A stretch of DNA of 64,000 nucleotides from Liopterus haemorrhoidalis (GCA_963971575.1 OZ020625.1:22346992-22410991); one strand, 5' to 3'. Counted from the stretch's first letter, positions 10,143-20,313 are shown. Program-made: numbers and translations. Notes: generated by a model from the sequence alone, not told the origin.

Positions 10143-10474
10143 TGTAACAAATATTATTGTAAATTTTGAATGTTGATTAATACACAAATTTTATACACAC
10201 ACTCGACTTGACCAAGACAACAAAAATGTCACAATAAAATATTAATTTAAACAGACGGTGAATATAAGATTTAATTTAGACACAATTTAGACACAATTTA
10301 GACACTGACACATATAAATAGAACATTAAATCAGTTAATATTTAACACTTGATTTTTGACATTTTCATATATTGACACTCATTTGTTTCACTACTCACTT
10401 GTTTCACTACCCACTAGATGTATATAACTAATTGTTATTATGACAATTCTGTCGGCCAGGGAAGAACTGTTACA
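10143..10474 (-). repeat. 5' LTR of the minus-strand gypsy
   Basis: 332 bases, the longer LTR copy. It ends in GTTACA followed by the ATAT duplication. In this orientation it would carry the promoter for the gag frame at 10007. Confidence 0.92.
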
Positions 10475-10478
10475 ATAT

Positions 10479-10699
10479 TCATTTTTGTAATAAGTATTGT
10501 GACCTTTAATTAAATCTAGCAAAAACTTTTATTTACAGGGCGGCACTTCAGGCTTCTATTAAAAGGGAGGGGCCATGCAAAGAAATTTAGAAAAAACCAC
10601 CTTATTTACTGTGTGTCACTTCAGGCTTCTAGTTAACGGGGACGCCATGAAAGGAGATGTATTAGTAAAAAATTCTTATTTCAATTTTAAGTCACGTTT
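10479..10699. other. Non-coding stretch with a short internal duplication
   Basis: CACTTCAGGCTTCTA occurs twice (about 10544 and 10617), each followed by a purine-rich GGGAGG/GGGGACG segment and GCCATG. No coding potential is seen. The flanks of the gypsy insertion do not identify an older element. Confidence 0.5.
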
Positions 10700-11565
10700 T
10701 TTGTAATGTTTATTTATTTATCGAGCGTATGGCATACAAGTACAAAATTATGCGTACATTTCATAAAATACAGTTATATAACATATAATAATCATGATAT
10801 AAAATATATAGTTGTCATATTATTACCTCTAGGGTTTCAAGCCAATCTACTAGATCTGGTGTGACATGAAATAGGTCTTCTTTGGATCCTTGGTAAGCTC
10901 GGAGTGGGCAGTCAAATGTGATATGAGTCAAAGGTGATTGTCTGGTTTGGTGCACCACAGTCACATTCCGGTGTTGGGCAAGTTCCCCATTTCGATAAGG
11001 TATCCGCACATCTACCGTGGTTAGTGCGAATACGGTTAAGCGTAACCCAGGTAGCGGGGCAGATTAAAGCAGGGAGGTTCTTCTTTTTGATTTAAAGAAT
11101 GCTATTCTTCTGGACATTTTTCCAGCCAACGCTCTACCCAGGCATCGCAGATGTTGAAGTCCTTGCTTTCTATGAGCTTGGAAGTAGAAACGGTGGCCGT
11201 ATTGATTTTAGACGGTAACGCTCATTTGCAAGGCCACTATGCATAGGAAGATAGGGGTTTGTGCTGATTTTTCTGCACTCCCTAGCCTATGCATTTTGTC
11301 GGCGTAGATCCGGTGGAGCTAAGTTGCAGAGGGTTGGCAGCCATAGGGTCGGCAATATAAGGGAGTGGATGTTATTGTGCCAGAAATTAATCGCATTGCC
11401 CTGTTCAGCTCTACGTCAATCTTGTTTACACGGGCGCTATTTAGCCAGACCGAGGAACAATACTCGGCAGTCGAGTAAACGAGACCCAAAGCAGAAGTAC
11501 GCAATACATTGGCAGATGCTCCCCGCGTTGTTGCAGCGAGTTTTTGTACAATGTTAGTACGCGTC
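10700..11565 (-). pseudogene. LINE reverse transcriptase C-terminal region
   Basis: Reading on the minus strand from about 11562: IVQKLAATTRGASA, LRTSALGLVYSTAEYC, SSVWLNSARVNKIDVELNRA and MRLISGTITSTPL. After decayed sequence comes NGELAQHRNVTVVHQTRQSP, LTHITFDCPLRAYQGSKEDL and LVDWLETLEV at 10815-11009. These blocks form the well-known C-terminal region of a widespread arthropod LINE (thumb, then a terminal CxxCPLRAY domain). Several frameshifts are present. The upstream side stops at about 11565, where an R1-type element's A-tract begins, and similar upstream sequence reappears at 14205-14467, so the R1 element may have inserted here. Confidence 0.75.
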
Positions 11566-11868
11566 TTAAGCTTTTTTTTTTATCCAGGGGAAATCTTTTA
11601 TAGACACCATCACATTCAGGTAGTGTCGAACTCTCCACAAGTGGCATACCGACTAAAAACCCTGCTTGCCTCCTATCCCTCATGGAACTGTCGTAGTGGG
11701 ATTATTCATCATGACGGAGTGGCTAGTTCTTCCTGGTTTTTCGTCTGCTTCCTCCTCCTGTTTCCCCTGTGTCGTTCGTCCGGTAGTCGTCCTAGAGTCA
11801 GGCTGGAAAGTCTGTCAAATCACCCCACCCACTCACCCACAGCATTCGCCCACTTCAGGTATCCAGCT

Positions 11869-12950
11869 GTAGGCGTCCGTTTCGTGTTTTCGGACTTGAC
11901 CTGTTTACCAGGTTATCCAGTCCGAATACAAAGCGTCCCCGACGAAGACTCGCATGGTTTTACGCACGGATCTCTTCTGGGGCATCGCTAGGGGACTACG
12001 TGGCATACCCACACTCTCTGGATACGGGTGTCTATTACCCGACCTTTGAGCTGCCTTTACCATCCGCGAGCGATTCCGTGGGCGACCCAGCTACCTAAGA
12101 CTCCGACTAGTCTCCCTGTTCCTCTATTCCTGTCTCCTCCATCTGCTCATCATCTGTCTGACGGGGTCTTGATGGTCGTTCTTCTTGAGTCTGGACACAC
12201 AGGACTCACGAACCAGGCTCCGCCGCCGTCTCTCCTCAGAACCGCAACGAGAAGACAGAGGGCTTAGAGCGTCTGTCTTGCGTTTCGAACCTTGACCTGT
12301 TTATGAGGTGCGCCGGTCCGAGTACAAGGCGTTCCCGTCTGTGGCTCCCATGGTTTTAAACACGTGCCGCTGAGGCCTCGCCAGGTGACTAGAGGTTTGC
12401 CCCTGCTCTCCGGATGCGGGTGTCTATAACCCGACCTTTGAGCTGCCGCTCTGCCGAAACATGCGATCTCTCCAGGGAGTAGGCGTGCCTGCCCTGCCCA
12501 GGTAGGTCTCTTCGACTCGACACTGTCTCTCTCTTTCTATCTGCTCAGAGTCTTGCTGGTCTTTCTTTTTTGAGTCTGGACTCCCAGATCTCACTACCCC
12601 GTTGCCCTTTCTCCTCCGAAGCGCCAAGAGAGGGCGACGGGCTTAGGGAAACACGCCTGTCTCGTGTTTCAGACCTTGACCTGTTTATGAGGTCCACCGG
12701 TTCGAATACAAGGCGTTCCCGTCGGCGGCTCCCGTGGTTTTAAACACGGACCACCGAAGCCTCGCCAGGTGACTAGAAGTTTATCCCTGCTCTCCGGATG
12801 CGGGTGTCTATAACCCGACCTTTGAGCTGCCACGTCGCTCACTTAAGCTATCCATCTGGAGATAAGACGACGAGCTTGCACTGCCCGGCTAGGTCGCTTC
12901 GACTCGACCCTGACGCTCTCTTTCGTCTGCTTCCTTGACTTTTTAGGATG
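11869..12950 (-). repeat. Tandem 3' repeats of the R1 element, about 385 bp each
   Basis: Three units begin near 11869, 12270 and 12655. Shared blocks include CTTGACCTGTTTA, ATGGTTTTA or GTGGTTTTAAACACG, CGGGTGTCTATAACCCGACC and TTTGAGCTGCC. The third unit runs into the coding frame: TAGGTCGCTTCGACTCGACC at 12889-12908 matches TAGGTCTCTTCGACTCGACA in the second unit. The 3' UTR thus arose by tandem duplication that includes the end of the ORF. Confidence 0.8.
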
Positions 12951-13870
12951 TCAGTCATCATCCGCCTCACTGACTCCCAGTTCTCCCTGGACTTCACCAT
13001 CACCTGCAGGAGATAGTCCGGTGTCAGGAACTCGTTACCGATCAGTTTGGTGAACACTCTAAAGGATCCGTGTGCTGTGACAGCCTGTGTAACATAGTAG
13101 TCAATGACCCTATGCTTACAGGCCAGCCATTCCTGGATGTTCGGAATAATCCTTTTGGTCCACTGCCCCTTTTCGGTATTACGATGCCACTCGTCCTGCC
13201 ACCTCTGGATTGAACGAGCTCTGGCCGCGTGACGAACTTCCTTTCCCTTGCCTTCCTCATATACTTCCGTTCTTTCCATCGCCTGGAGCTTAATCGAAAG
13301 TACATCGGTTACTACCTGTAGGGAGACGGTAGAAACGGTTCGATAGACCGATGCCACCCCTAAAAGGGCCCTGCGTTGGGACCTCTCTAGTATATTGCAA
13401 TGCTTTTCATACTGAAGAAAGGCACTCCATATCGGAGCTCCGTATAGGAGAATGGAGTGCACTGTTCCTAGTAACACTCTATTCTTGGCCCAGTTAGGGA
13501 CTTCCACGTTTGGCATCAGTCTTTTAAGGCTGCCAGCTCTCTCCTCGGCCTTAGCCGCAGTGCACCTCACGTGCTCCGCGAAAGAACCGTTTGCACCGAA
13601 TGTCACCCCGAGGTATCTGATGTGGGGCTTAGGAGTAATAGTTCGGCCCGCCAATTTAGGGGCCCTGTGGGTCTCGGAATATGGTGCCCGCCTATACAAA
13701 TGTAAAACTAGTCCCTTGTATGAAAACTTTTCTAAGTGCCAATTTGCCACTTGCCGACAACGACACGTTCGATCTTCGCTCGCTCAGAGTTAGGTCGGTG
13801 GCCTTGAATTTATTATCGGCAATAGGAAGCCTGCTGATTGCTGTCAGAGCCGGTTTAATGAACTTAGAAA
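12848..13870 (-). pseudogene. R1-type reverse transcriptase, C-terminal half
   Basis: A 300-codon open frame from 13750 begins near the end of the palm domain. Blocks in order: IRYLGVTFGANGSFAEHVRC (about residues 44-63), AEERAGSLKRLMPN, VLLGTVHSILLYGAPIWSAF, SQRRALLGVASVYRTVSTVS, then WQDEWHRNTEKGQWTKRIIP and VTQAVTAHGSFRVF. This order is the R1 clade signature. The gag-knuckle-like CCHC that normally follows GHG-x-F is missing; after residue 235 the frame reads FTKLIGNEFLTPDYLLQVM, so a short deletion removed it. Upstream codons to about 13870 continue in another frame. R1 elements of many arthropods target 28S rDNA, but no rDNA is seen here. Confidence 0.8.
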
Positions 13871-13900
13871 ATTTTCAAAAAATATACTATATCACTGAAT

Positions 13901-14204
13901 AAAAGGGGTTGCAGTGTGTAAATACTAGTTACCCCTTGTGCACAGCTGATCAGCGGTACTTCAGAAACAATCTTAAGCTCCTCCGACAGGTGCTGACATA
14001 GTCAGCAAGACTTCTGGCACTCCAATCGGCACCGAAAAGACACACAACTCTCAGAACACTTTCGCACTCTGTTTCACCCTTAAACAGGGAGTGTAACACT
14101 CCGGTTCACCGCTAAAATGTTCGAAGCCACTTTCTGGTTTAGATTGTACACTTTCTTTCACTCCTCTGTCGTAATTTACGCGCGAACTGACGTTTTGAAG
14201 CGGA
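13901..14204. other. Non-coding stretch, unassigned
   Basis: About 300 bases between the R1 fragment and the next LINE fragment. It has mixed composition with CTCCGACAGG- and CACTCTGTTTCACC-containing segments and no recognisable coding block. It may be the remaining 5' sequence of the R1 copy. Confidence 0.3.
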
Positions 14205-14467
14205 GCGAGCTAATAGCACGTCCGTCTATCACGGCAGATCAACGTAGAATGACGCGATTTAAGCTTAGTAGAAACATTATTTATATGTTGCCGGAAGGTT
14301 AACGATTTGTCCAGAGTAATTCCGAGAAATTTTGGAAATTTGTGAACGCAATATATTAAAGCGGGCAAACAATTAAATTTTACTGTGTAATAGTTTCTCA
14401 TGAAATATTTCAAACTGATTTGAGATATAGTGTAAGTACGCTTTTTTCCGTGTGTATATTTTTTCAT
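14205..14467 (-). pseudogene. LINE reverse transcriptase fragment (YLG/thumb region)
   Basis: Minus-strand frame with KFNCLPALIYCVHKFPKFLG, ITLDKSLTFRQHINNVSTKL. The KFLGITLD...H segment is the conserved block after the palm of jockey-like polymerases. At the DNA level the AAGCTTAAATCGCGT words resemble AAGCTTAAGACGCGT at the upstream edge of the LINE at 10700-11565, so this may be the displaced upstream part of that copy. Confidence 0.6.
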
Positions 14468-14789
14468 GTGCGCTTTTTTCCGTTTGCGTATTTTTATGTT
14501 ATATAAGTAATTGGAAAATTTATTTTAATAAATATATTTTAAATTTAACGTCGCAAATCATTTTCAGTTTTATTATTATAAAGGTAATGTACGAGTGAAA
14601 ATGGATCGTTTTCCCATCTTAAAAAGTTAATGAATAAATAATTCGGAATAATAATCATTATTTTTCCCGTTTTTAATAATGCGCGAAGAGTTGATTCAAT
14701 TTGAATTGGATGAAGTTAGGCGCATGGCTAGAGAAATAAATCTGAGGTTTCGAGCAACTTCCACAAGAAGGTAATGATTTGTTTACCAA

Positions 14790-15415
14790 CACAGTTGGCA
14801 ACGGGTCCACTAGTATTGCATAAATATCCATTTTAAAGACATTTCCTTCTCTACAAAGGGAACAATGGCATACTGCAAGATACTGACATAAACATTCGCG
14901 TCCATTATATATTTTATCCAGAAAATAGTTCCAAGAAAAATATCCTCATGCCATAACACTACAACCGCCATGTTTTATTGTTTTTGTAGTGTACTTAGGA
15001 TTGTACCTCGTGCATGGAGGCCTGCGAACTTGCTTTTGGCGGATATCAGGATTAAATAAAATAATTTTTGTAACTGTAAACCAAAGTATATTGCATCTTT
15101 TTGACCTGACCAAAGTTGGTGTTCTTAGGCAAATTTAAATCTATTTTCCCGTTGTCTCTTCTCTAATAGCGGAGTTCTTCTTGGTCTTCTGGCTTTCAGA
15201 TTTGCTTTTATAAGGCGTTTTTTTACTTTTTTTACTTTGATGTTTTAGATATCCGACCTCAACTTACAGGATCTAGAGTCCACTTTTTGGCATTAGATAC
15301 CATTTTAGCGGAGCATCCCAGCACATTCTGAATAAATTTAGAAGTTTTACCAGAAATCAACATTTGTAAAATCAACTGACTTTTCTCTTGTGTGCAATGT
15401 TTAGCCCTACCCATT
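14790..15415 (-). pseudogene. Tc1-like transposase, heavily decayed
   Basis: On the minus strand the gene starts MGRAKHCTQEKSQLILQM at about 15413 and continues with a helix-turn-helix (ISGKTSKFIQNVLGCS). Further blocks are LKARRPRRTPLLEKRQRENR near 15200, KFAGLHARGT, NMAVVVLWHEDIFLG near 14970, and WIKYIMDANVYVSILQYAIV to SLKWIFMQ near 14830-14900. This order is the usual Tc1 layout (HTH, RPRKTPLLS, VMVWGCF, IMDAxxYxxIL, FQQDNDPKH). Frameshifts and stops are frequent and the final catalytic acidic residues are not legible. Outer TIRs were not resolved. Confidence 0.75.
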
Positions 15416-15848
15416 TTTCTAAAAAATAAGAAAGATGTATAATATTTTCCGTGGTTTTAAATATAAAATCAACTTATTTTTCAATATACTCAAAAAAGTA
15501 TTAAAAAATAAAACTGTTTCGGTAGCTAATTTAGTAAAACATGAGATACCTTCTGGACACTGCTATTTTTACGAACACTAGAAAAATTATGTTTTTGGTT
15601 TGTTTAAAGGGCAACGTACTTATTTATATAAAAAATTCAATGCTACCAGCTTAAATATATTATAGACTTATTATATATTATAAATGTAATGCAACTACAT
15701 AAATAAATAAAATAAATACAATTTTACAATTTGCATTAAACCACTGCTATATTTACGCACATGACTGTATATTTGAAATTTGGTTTTAAAAATGACACAA
15801 TAAGTCAAGATGATATGAAAATGACATTATATAAAATCAGTTTGTTTT
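15416..15848. other. AT-rich non-coding stretch
   Basis: No coding block. CACTGCTATTTTTACGAACA near 15556 and CACTGCTATATTTACGCACA near 15733 are two similar 20-mers that may be remains of transposon ends related to the neighbouring Tc1 fragment. Confidence 0.4.
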
Positions 15849-16019
15849 TTTAGATTAAGTGGAACTAGACATTGAAATATACTAACTTTTAACGATTGTA
15901 TGAGGCATTTTATCATTTTGTTTAACAAAAGACCACTTCGATCGTTAAAAGGTGAACTCGTGATAACTTAAGAAAATAAAAAGTTCATTTAGTTCTGTTT
16001 AAATATTTGGAATAGGCTT
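15849..16019. mobile_element. MITE of the GGAATAGCC-ended family, diverged copy
   Basis: Left side GATTAAGTGGAACTAGA and right side GTTCTGTTTAAATATTTGGA then ATAGGC fit the ends of the family seen complete at 57364-57771 (TAGGCTATTCCAAACG ends). The middle shares CATTTTGTTTAACAAAA. Confidence 0.6.
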
Positions 16020-16130
16020 TACGATTTACGAGTGAAAGAAGTCGGGAGTCGGAGTCGGTCTTCAAAAATACCGACTCCGGAGTCGAGAATCAGGAGTCGG
16101 TATTTTTTCTAGCGACTCCCTATCTCTGAA
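16020..16130. mobile_element. hAT-like terminus with GGAGTCGG subterminal words
   Basis: GGAGTCGG/CCGACTCC is repeated five or more times, and the right edge read on the minus strand is CAGAGATAGGGAGTCGC, which resembles a hAT-type terminus. Only one end is recognisable. Confidence 0.45.
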
Positions 16131-16328
16131 TATAACCACAAAATTTTATATAATATGTCAATATGTAAACATAATATAGGACAATGACATTGCCAACATA
16201 ATTATTTATACATATAAGAAAAATATATATTTTTTCAATCATATGTGTGTAGTATCCCCCACTGTAACTAATTAAATATTATTTTCGCTAGAACAAACTT
16301 ATTATGTGAAATCATTTTTAAATTTCAG

Positions 16329-16643
16329 AAAGAAGTGAAAAATGATTTGCACGCTTTCTTGGGAAAGATTCAAGATTTCAGTGACCAAGTTGATAACATG
16401 AATGAAAAAATACAACAGATAGAAGAACAAGAGGCAAACATTCAATCACTGTTAGATTCCCCAATTGCCTCTAAACTCTTGGGACCTATGGCTAAGTATT
16501 CGAAAAAAGCACTAGCAGTTGTGCAGAAAGTTGGTGGAAAAATACTTCAGGTGGCTAAGAATGTTGGAGCTCAACTAGCGAAAGTCTGTGGAAAAGTTAT
16601 GCCAATATTAGGACCGCTTATGAGTAACGTATTAATTTTTTAA
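16329..16643 (+). CDS. Exon-like open segment A, unknown protein
   Basis: An open segment follows an acceptor-like TTTTTAAATTTCAG at 16315-16328. It starts KEVKNDLHAFLGKIQDFSDQ, then VDNMNEKIQQIEEQEANIQS, a probable short coiled coil. It continues SLLDSPIASKLLGPMAKYSK and a KKALAVVQKVGGKILQVAKN stretch that looks amphipathic and basic. A stop lies at 16641. Alternatively, ATGA/GTAACG at 16620-16629 offers a weak donor that leaves one base of a codon, which would join in phase with the segment at 49815. No start codon ATG is needed if it is internal. I do not recognise the family. It does not resemble any transposon protein nearby, so it could be an exon of a host gene with a very long intron. 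Coding status is unproven. Confidence 0.4.
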   Translation, partial: KEVKNDLHAFLGKIQDFSDQVDNMNEKIQQIEEQEANIQSLLDSPIASKLLGPMAKYSKKALAVVQKVGGKILQVAKNVGAQLAKVCGKVMPILGPLMSNVLIF

Positions 16644-16689
16644 ATATATTTCTACTACACTGCAGGCCAAAAGTTTGGAATCACACTTA

Positions 16690-16830
16690 TATAATTGTAA
16701 CTATAAGGTTTCCAATTCGGATATCCGAATATCCGGATTATCCGACCAATTTGGACTATTCGATAATCCGGATAATTTTCATGGAATATCCGATAGTCCG
16801 GATATTTTTTGAATAAACAAAATATTTTTT
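16690..16830. mobile_element. hAT-like terminus with ATCCGGAT subterminal words
   Basis: AAGGTTTCCAATTCGGATAT and repeated ATCCGGAT/ATCCGAT words. A related terminus in opposite orientation lies at 39500-39592 (minus strand GGGTTTCCAATTATTTG, then the same words). Confidence 0.5.
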
Positions 16831-16929
16831 TTTTCAACAATTTTTTCAATTTACAAAAGTCAAAACGCTGCAATTTCTCTACAGCAATTAATGGAAGCGG
16901 CAGTTTCTTTAATTACCCATGTTGAAGAG

Positions 16930-17045
16930 CAGAGCTACTAGGGTTTCTGGACTCGACTCGACTGGACTCGGACTCGTCGAATATTTGGGTAATTACTCGG
17001 ACTCGGGACTCGACTCTAATACTCGACGGTTTTTAAAATTAAGTA
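16930..17045. mobile_element. hAT-like terminus with GACTCG subterminal words
   Basis: CTACTAGGGTTTCTGGACTC followed by at least nine GACTCG/CGAGTC words. The pattern parallels the other hAT-type subterminal repeats here; the second terminus was not found. Confidence 0.4.
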
Positions 17046-17421
17046 AAAACCAGTAAATTCAAAAGGTGCTTTCTAGAAATGTTTTGATAAATTTCTAGAT
17101 TTATGTTTTATTTATTGTTTTTGATTATACACTTTGCTACGGATATTAACGGAGACTTAATCAAATCTTCACTAATCAAACTTAATCTTCACTAATCAAA
17201 TCAAATCCTCGCTAATCAATTTGGTGTATATTTGTTTAAACTACTTGAACGTTATCAACTTATTATTTTTACACAATCAGATCAATTCTGTAAAAAGTTA
17301 CTATAATAGTTACCGTGTAGTAACGTTACTACAAGATAACTTTTATAGTGACTTTAATAGTAACTTTAACATTTTTCGTATTCTGTAATATCCAATTGTA
17401 GTGACGTCGCTATGAAAGTTA
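17046..17421. other. AT-rich repeat sequence interrupted by the mariner
   Basis: It contains GTTACTATAATAGTTAC-type words and CAATTCTGTAAAAAGTTAC at 17284-17302. Similar words follow the next insertion at 20268-20312 (GTTACAGAATCG) and at 22790-22945 (TTACAGAATTGGTCCGATT), so this is part of another dispersed repeat that the mariner entered. Confidence 0.45.
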
Positions 17422-17423
17422 TA

Positions 17424-18706
17424 CCAGGTCTACAAGTATGAAATGCGGATTTTTTTCAAATTTGCCGCGCAAACAGAGTGTATAATTCAAAGTTTCAACA
17501 AACATGGCGTTTTGTTAAGTTATCATTAAGTGTCAAATGCGTATAGGTTATAATTTAAAAAGTGATCATATAGTTTTGTTTTACTGTGTTAAAAATGTCA
17601 AATTTTGTGCCAAATAAAGAGCATTCGCGGACAGTACTACTGTTTTGTTTTCATTTGAAAAAAACTGCTGCTGAATCATACCGACTGCTTCGAGAAGCTT
17701 ATGGTGAATATGCTCCATCGCAAGATACGTGTGAACGATGGTTTCGGCGTTTCAAAAGTGGTGATTTGATCTTACAGACAAAGAACATGGAAAACCTCCA
17801 AAAAAATATGAAGATACAAAATTGGAAACATTGCTACAGGAAGACGATAGTCAATCACAAAAACAACTAGCAGAGCAGTTAGGCGTTAGTCAACAAGCTG
17901 TTTCCAATCGCATACGAGAGATGGGTAAGATCCAGAAAGTCGGCAGATGGGTTCCACATGCATTGAATGAGAGGCAGATGGAAAAACGCAAAAACACTTG
18001 TGAAATTTTGCTTGCACGATACAAAAGAAAGTCTTTTTTGCATCGTATCATTACTGGCGTTGAAAAATGGATTTATTTTGAAAATCCCAAACGCAAAAAA
18101 TTATGGGTGAACCCATGCTCACCATCCACATCAACTGCAAGACCGAATCGCTTTGGCAAAAAGACAATGGTCTGTACTTGGTGGGACTAAAAGGGTGTGG
18201 TCTATTATGAATTGTTAAAACCTGGTGAAACAGTTAATACCCAACGCTACCAACAACAACTGATCGTATTGAACCATTCGCTGCTCATAAAACGACTAGA
18301 ATACGAAAGAAGACAGCACAAGGTAATCTTTCTTCACGATAACGCTCCATCACATAAGGCAAAGCAGTTTGCAACACATTGGAGGCACTCAAGTGGGAAG
18401 TGCTACCCCATGCCGCCTACTCACCAGACTTGGCCCCTTCAGATTATCACTTGTTCGCATCAATGGTTCACGCACTTGCCGAGCAGCACTTTTGTTCATA
18501 TGAAAATGTGAAAGAATGGCTAGATGAATGGTTTGCGGGAAAAGGGGAAGACTTCTACTGGTGAGGTTTTCACAAATTGCCTGAAAGATGGGAAAAATGT
18601 ATAACTTCTAATGGAGCATACTTTGAATAAATAAACTTTTACTGTTCTTTTGAGTGTAACGTGTTTTATTTTAAAAAAAGTCCGCATTTCATACTTGTAG
18701 ACCTGG
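17424..18706 (+). mobile_element. Full-length mariner element
   Basis: The terminal inverted repeats are about 31 bp (left CCAGGTCTACAAGTATGAAA, then TGCGGAT; right the exact complement over that span). They are flanked by TA at 17422-17423 and 18707-18708. Length is 1283 bp, normal for mariner. The transposase gene is damaged (see next entry), so the copy is not autonomous, but the intact ends could still be mobilised. Confidence 0.93.
17586..18629 (+). pseudogene. Mariner (Mos1-like) transposase, inactivated
   Basis: The gene begins MLKMSNFVPNKEHSRTVLL with the HTH pair that binds the TIRs (AESYRLLREAYGEYAPSQDT). After a frameshift near 17770 it resumes with ETLLQEDDSQSQKQLAEQLG and WVPHALNERQMEKRKNTCEI. 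The first catalytic aspartate is lost: ITGVEKWIYF replaces TGDEKW (GTT at 18059-18061). The second is kept in VIFLHDNAPSH; the third in AAYSPDLAPSDYHLF, in a shifted frame. There is a stop at 18188 and a frameshift near 18375. The catalytic spacing fits DD34D mariners. With an active-site change plus three lesions the enzyme cannot work. Confidence 0.92.
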
Positions 18707-18715
18707 TATCTTAGT

Positions 18716-20258
18716 CAAGGCTAATAGATTCTAGAGGTTGTCTCATAGTGCAGCTTATAGAGAGCGCGGGTAGATATGCGGCGAGGGTAAGCTATGACGT
18801 CAGAGCCAGTCCTAGTACTGCAATAAACGTGTTGTTAGTATTGGAATAGTTCATTTTTTTCTTCAGTTTTGAGTATTTTCGAAGACTTTTAATAATATTT
18901 GAGGATTTATTGTATTGTTCAACTAATTTTAACGCAATCCAGGGAAGTTTTATTGGAAGTATTAACAAAATCAGATAGAGAATAGTCTAACGTAAACGGT
19001 TATCTCAGTGATGTGATACAACAAAGATTATATATAAAGATTAAATATTTAAATTTAAAACAAAGAGAAGCAAAGGAAAATAAAAAGAGTAAGTGTGAAA
19101 CAGAAAAAGATCGTTCAAAAATTTCTAAAAAAATGAAAAAACTTGTATACATTTCTTTATAGCATATAGGAATAATTTGTATCCAATCTTTTGTTTATAT
19201 GTTTAATGTACCTGATTAATAATAATAATAATAAAAATAAAATTCTGATTATTAAAATTATTTTTATTTTTACTGTATTATATGTTTCATTTTGTGATAC
19301 GTAACTAACAGGGAAAATTCCTTTTTTATGTTGTATATTTACAATACATTTAAAATATTATCATAGTATTTGTTCACATGGATACATCAAAGTCTGTACA
19401 CACCCCAAGTCACTAAAATCATCAGATCTAGTTACGTATTACAAAATGAAACACAACATATAAAATTATATGTATATATAAGTTATAGCCTGTTTCTTTG
19501 GTTTTAAGCGGAACTAGATTTTGAATTCTAGTAACTGTTAACGTTTAATTGAAGCCTTTGATCATTTCGTTTAGCAAAACCCAACTTTAACATTAAAAAC
19601 TTAGCTTGTGATAACTTAAAAAAAAAAAATCTATTTGGTCCGCTTAAAGGTTTGGAATAGCTTATACTTAAGCTATTCTAACCGTATTTTGTTGTTGCGG
19701 TATTTTTCATAAAAAATAAAATAATTTTCATTATGTTATCTTGTTTCTATTTGCCCACCTATCCATGTATCATTTAATTAACTAATTACAGCCTTAGGTA
19801 ACTATTCACTTTTAAATTTTAATTAGCAAAATAAAAATATTAGTAAATATTAAAAAATACATAAAAAATAGCATACATTACATTATATTTTCAATAATGG
19901 TATTAAATTATTAAATGAACTGCTTCTGGAAATTAAAAATAATTCTTACTTAAATCAATTTAAATCTAAATGCAAATTACGATTTAATTTTAGGTTTTTC
20001 TTTTACAGTTACTTTTAAGGGAACCATCTTTCAATGTATATTTATGTAATTGGTAATCCTAAAACATTGTAAAATATTATTATTGTTTAAAATAATATTG
20101 GTTTTCTTAATTACGTGTTATTTTTACTATAAATGTGAGGTGAAACGCTTATAATGTGTATTACGATATACTCCTAGGACTGGCTCTGACGTCACGGGTC
20201 ACATGACGTTGCGTAGATCATGTCCATATTAGACAACCTCTAGAATCTATTAGCCTTG
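18716..20258. mobile_element. Mutator-like non-autonomous element
   Basis: The left end CAAGGCTAATAGATTCTAGA plus GGTTGTCT is matched exactly by the complement of the right end (28 bp). A second shared block, GACGTCAGAGCCAGTCCTA (left) against TAGGACTGGCTCTGACGTC (right), lies 70-80 bases further in. TATCTTAGT (18707-18715 and 20259-20267) is an exact 9-bp duplication, the length expected for Mutator-like elements. No transposase is visible; the interior is AT-rich and contains a MITE at 19484-19667. Class assignment rests on the TSD length. Confidence 0.75.
19484..19667. mobile_element. MITE of the GGAATAGCC-ended family, short copy
   Basis: TATAGCCTGTTTCTTTGG then AAGCGGAACTAGATTTTGAA on the left; GTCCGCTTAAAGGTTTGGAA then TAGC on the right. 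Both match the ends of the 57364-57771 copy in inverted orientation. It is nested within the Mutator-like element. Confidence 0.65.
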
Positions 20259-20313
20259 TATCTTAGTGACAGTTACTGAGAAAAGACTGAAGTTAGTTAC
20301 AGAATCGCAACAC

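Larger units (their letters stand above)
7799..10478 (-). mobile_element. Ty3/gypsy LTR retrotransposon, internally deleted
   Basis: Two LTRs (7803-8108 and 10143-10474), both starting TGTAACA and ending in TTACA on the plus strand, bracket a minus-strand gag-pro frame. ATAT flanks both ends (7799-7802 and 10475-10478), a 4-bp duplication as expected for gypsy. A polypurine tract (read on minus, AGGGGGAGCA) abuts the left LTR at 8109-8118. The sequence ATTGGCGTCTTGACGTGTGG (minus) abuts the right LTR and should hold the primer-binding site. The element is 2.67 kb, about half of a normal gypsy, because RT, RNase H and the integrase core are missing. Confidence 0.92.
11568..13900 (-). mobile_element. 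R1-clade LINE, 5' truncated
   Basis: The unit consists of a minus-strand reverse transcriptase fragment (12848 to about 13870), three tandem 3' repeats (11869-12950) and an A-tract (plus-strand T run at 11572-11581) that marks the 3' end. It is much more GC-rich than its neighbours. The endonuclease and the first part of the polymerase are missing. Confidence 0.75.

Noticed and set aside
11509..12267. Plus-strand frames of 70-160 codons
   Set aside because: They lie opposite the R1 3' repeats and have no family resemblance; GC-rich sequence favours chance frames.
11568..13900. R1 insertion in ribosomal DNA
   Set aside because: Flanks are LINE-like, with no 28S rRNA sequence on either side.
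14679..14761. Possible short exon MREELIQFELDEVRRMAR ending at AGAAG/GTAATG
   Set aside because: The donor phase does not join in frame to segment 16329, and it abuts a decayed Tc1 gene. A real exon cannot be excluded, but nothing else supports it.
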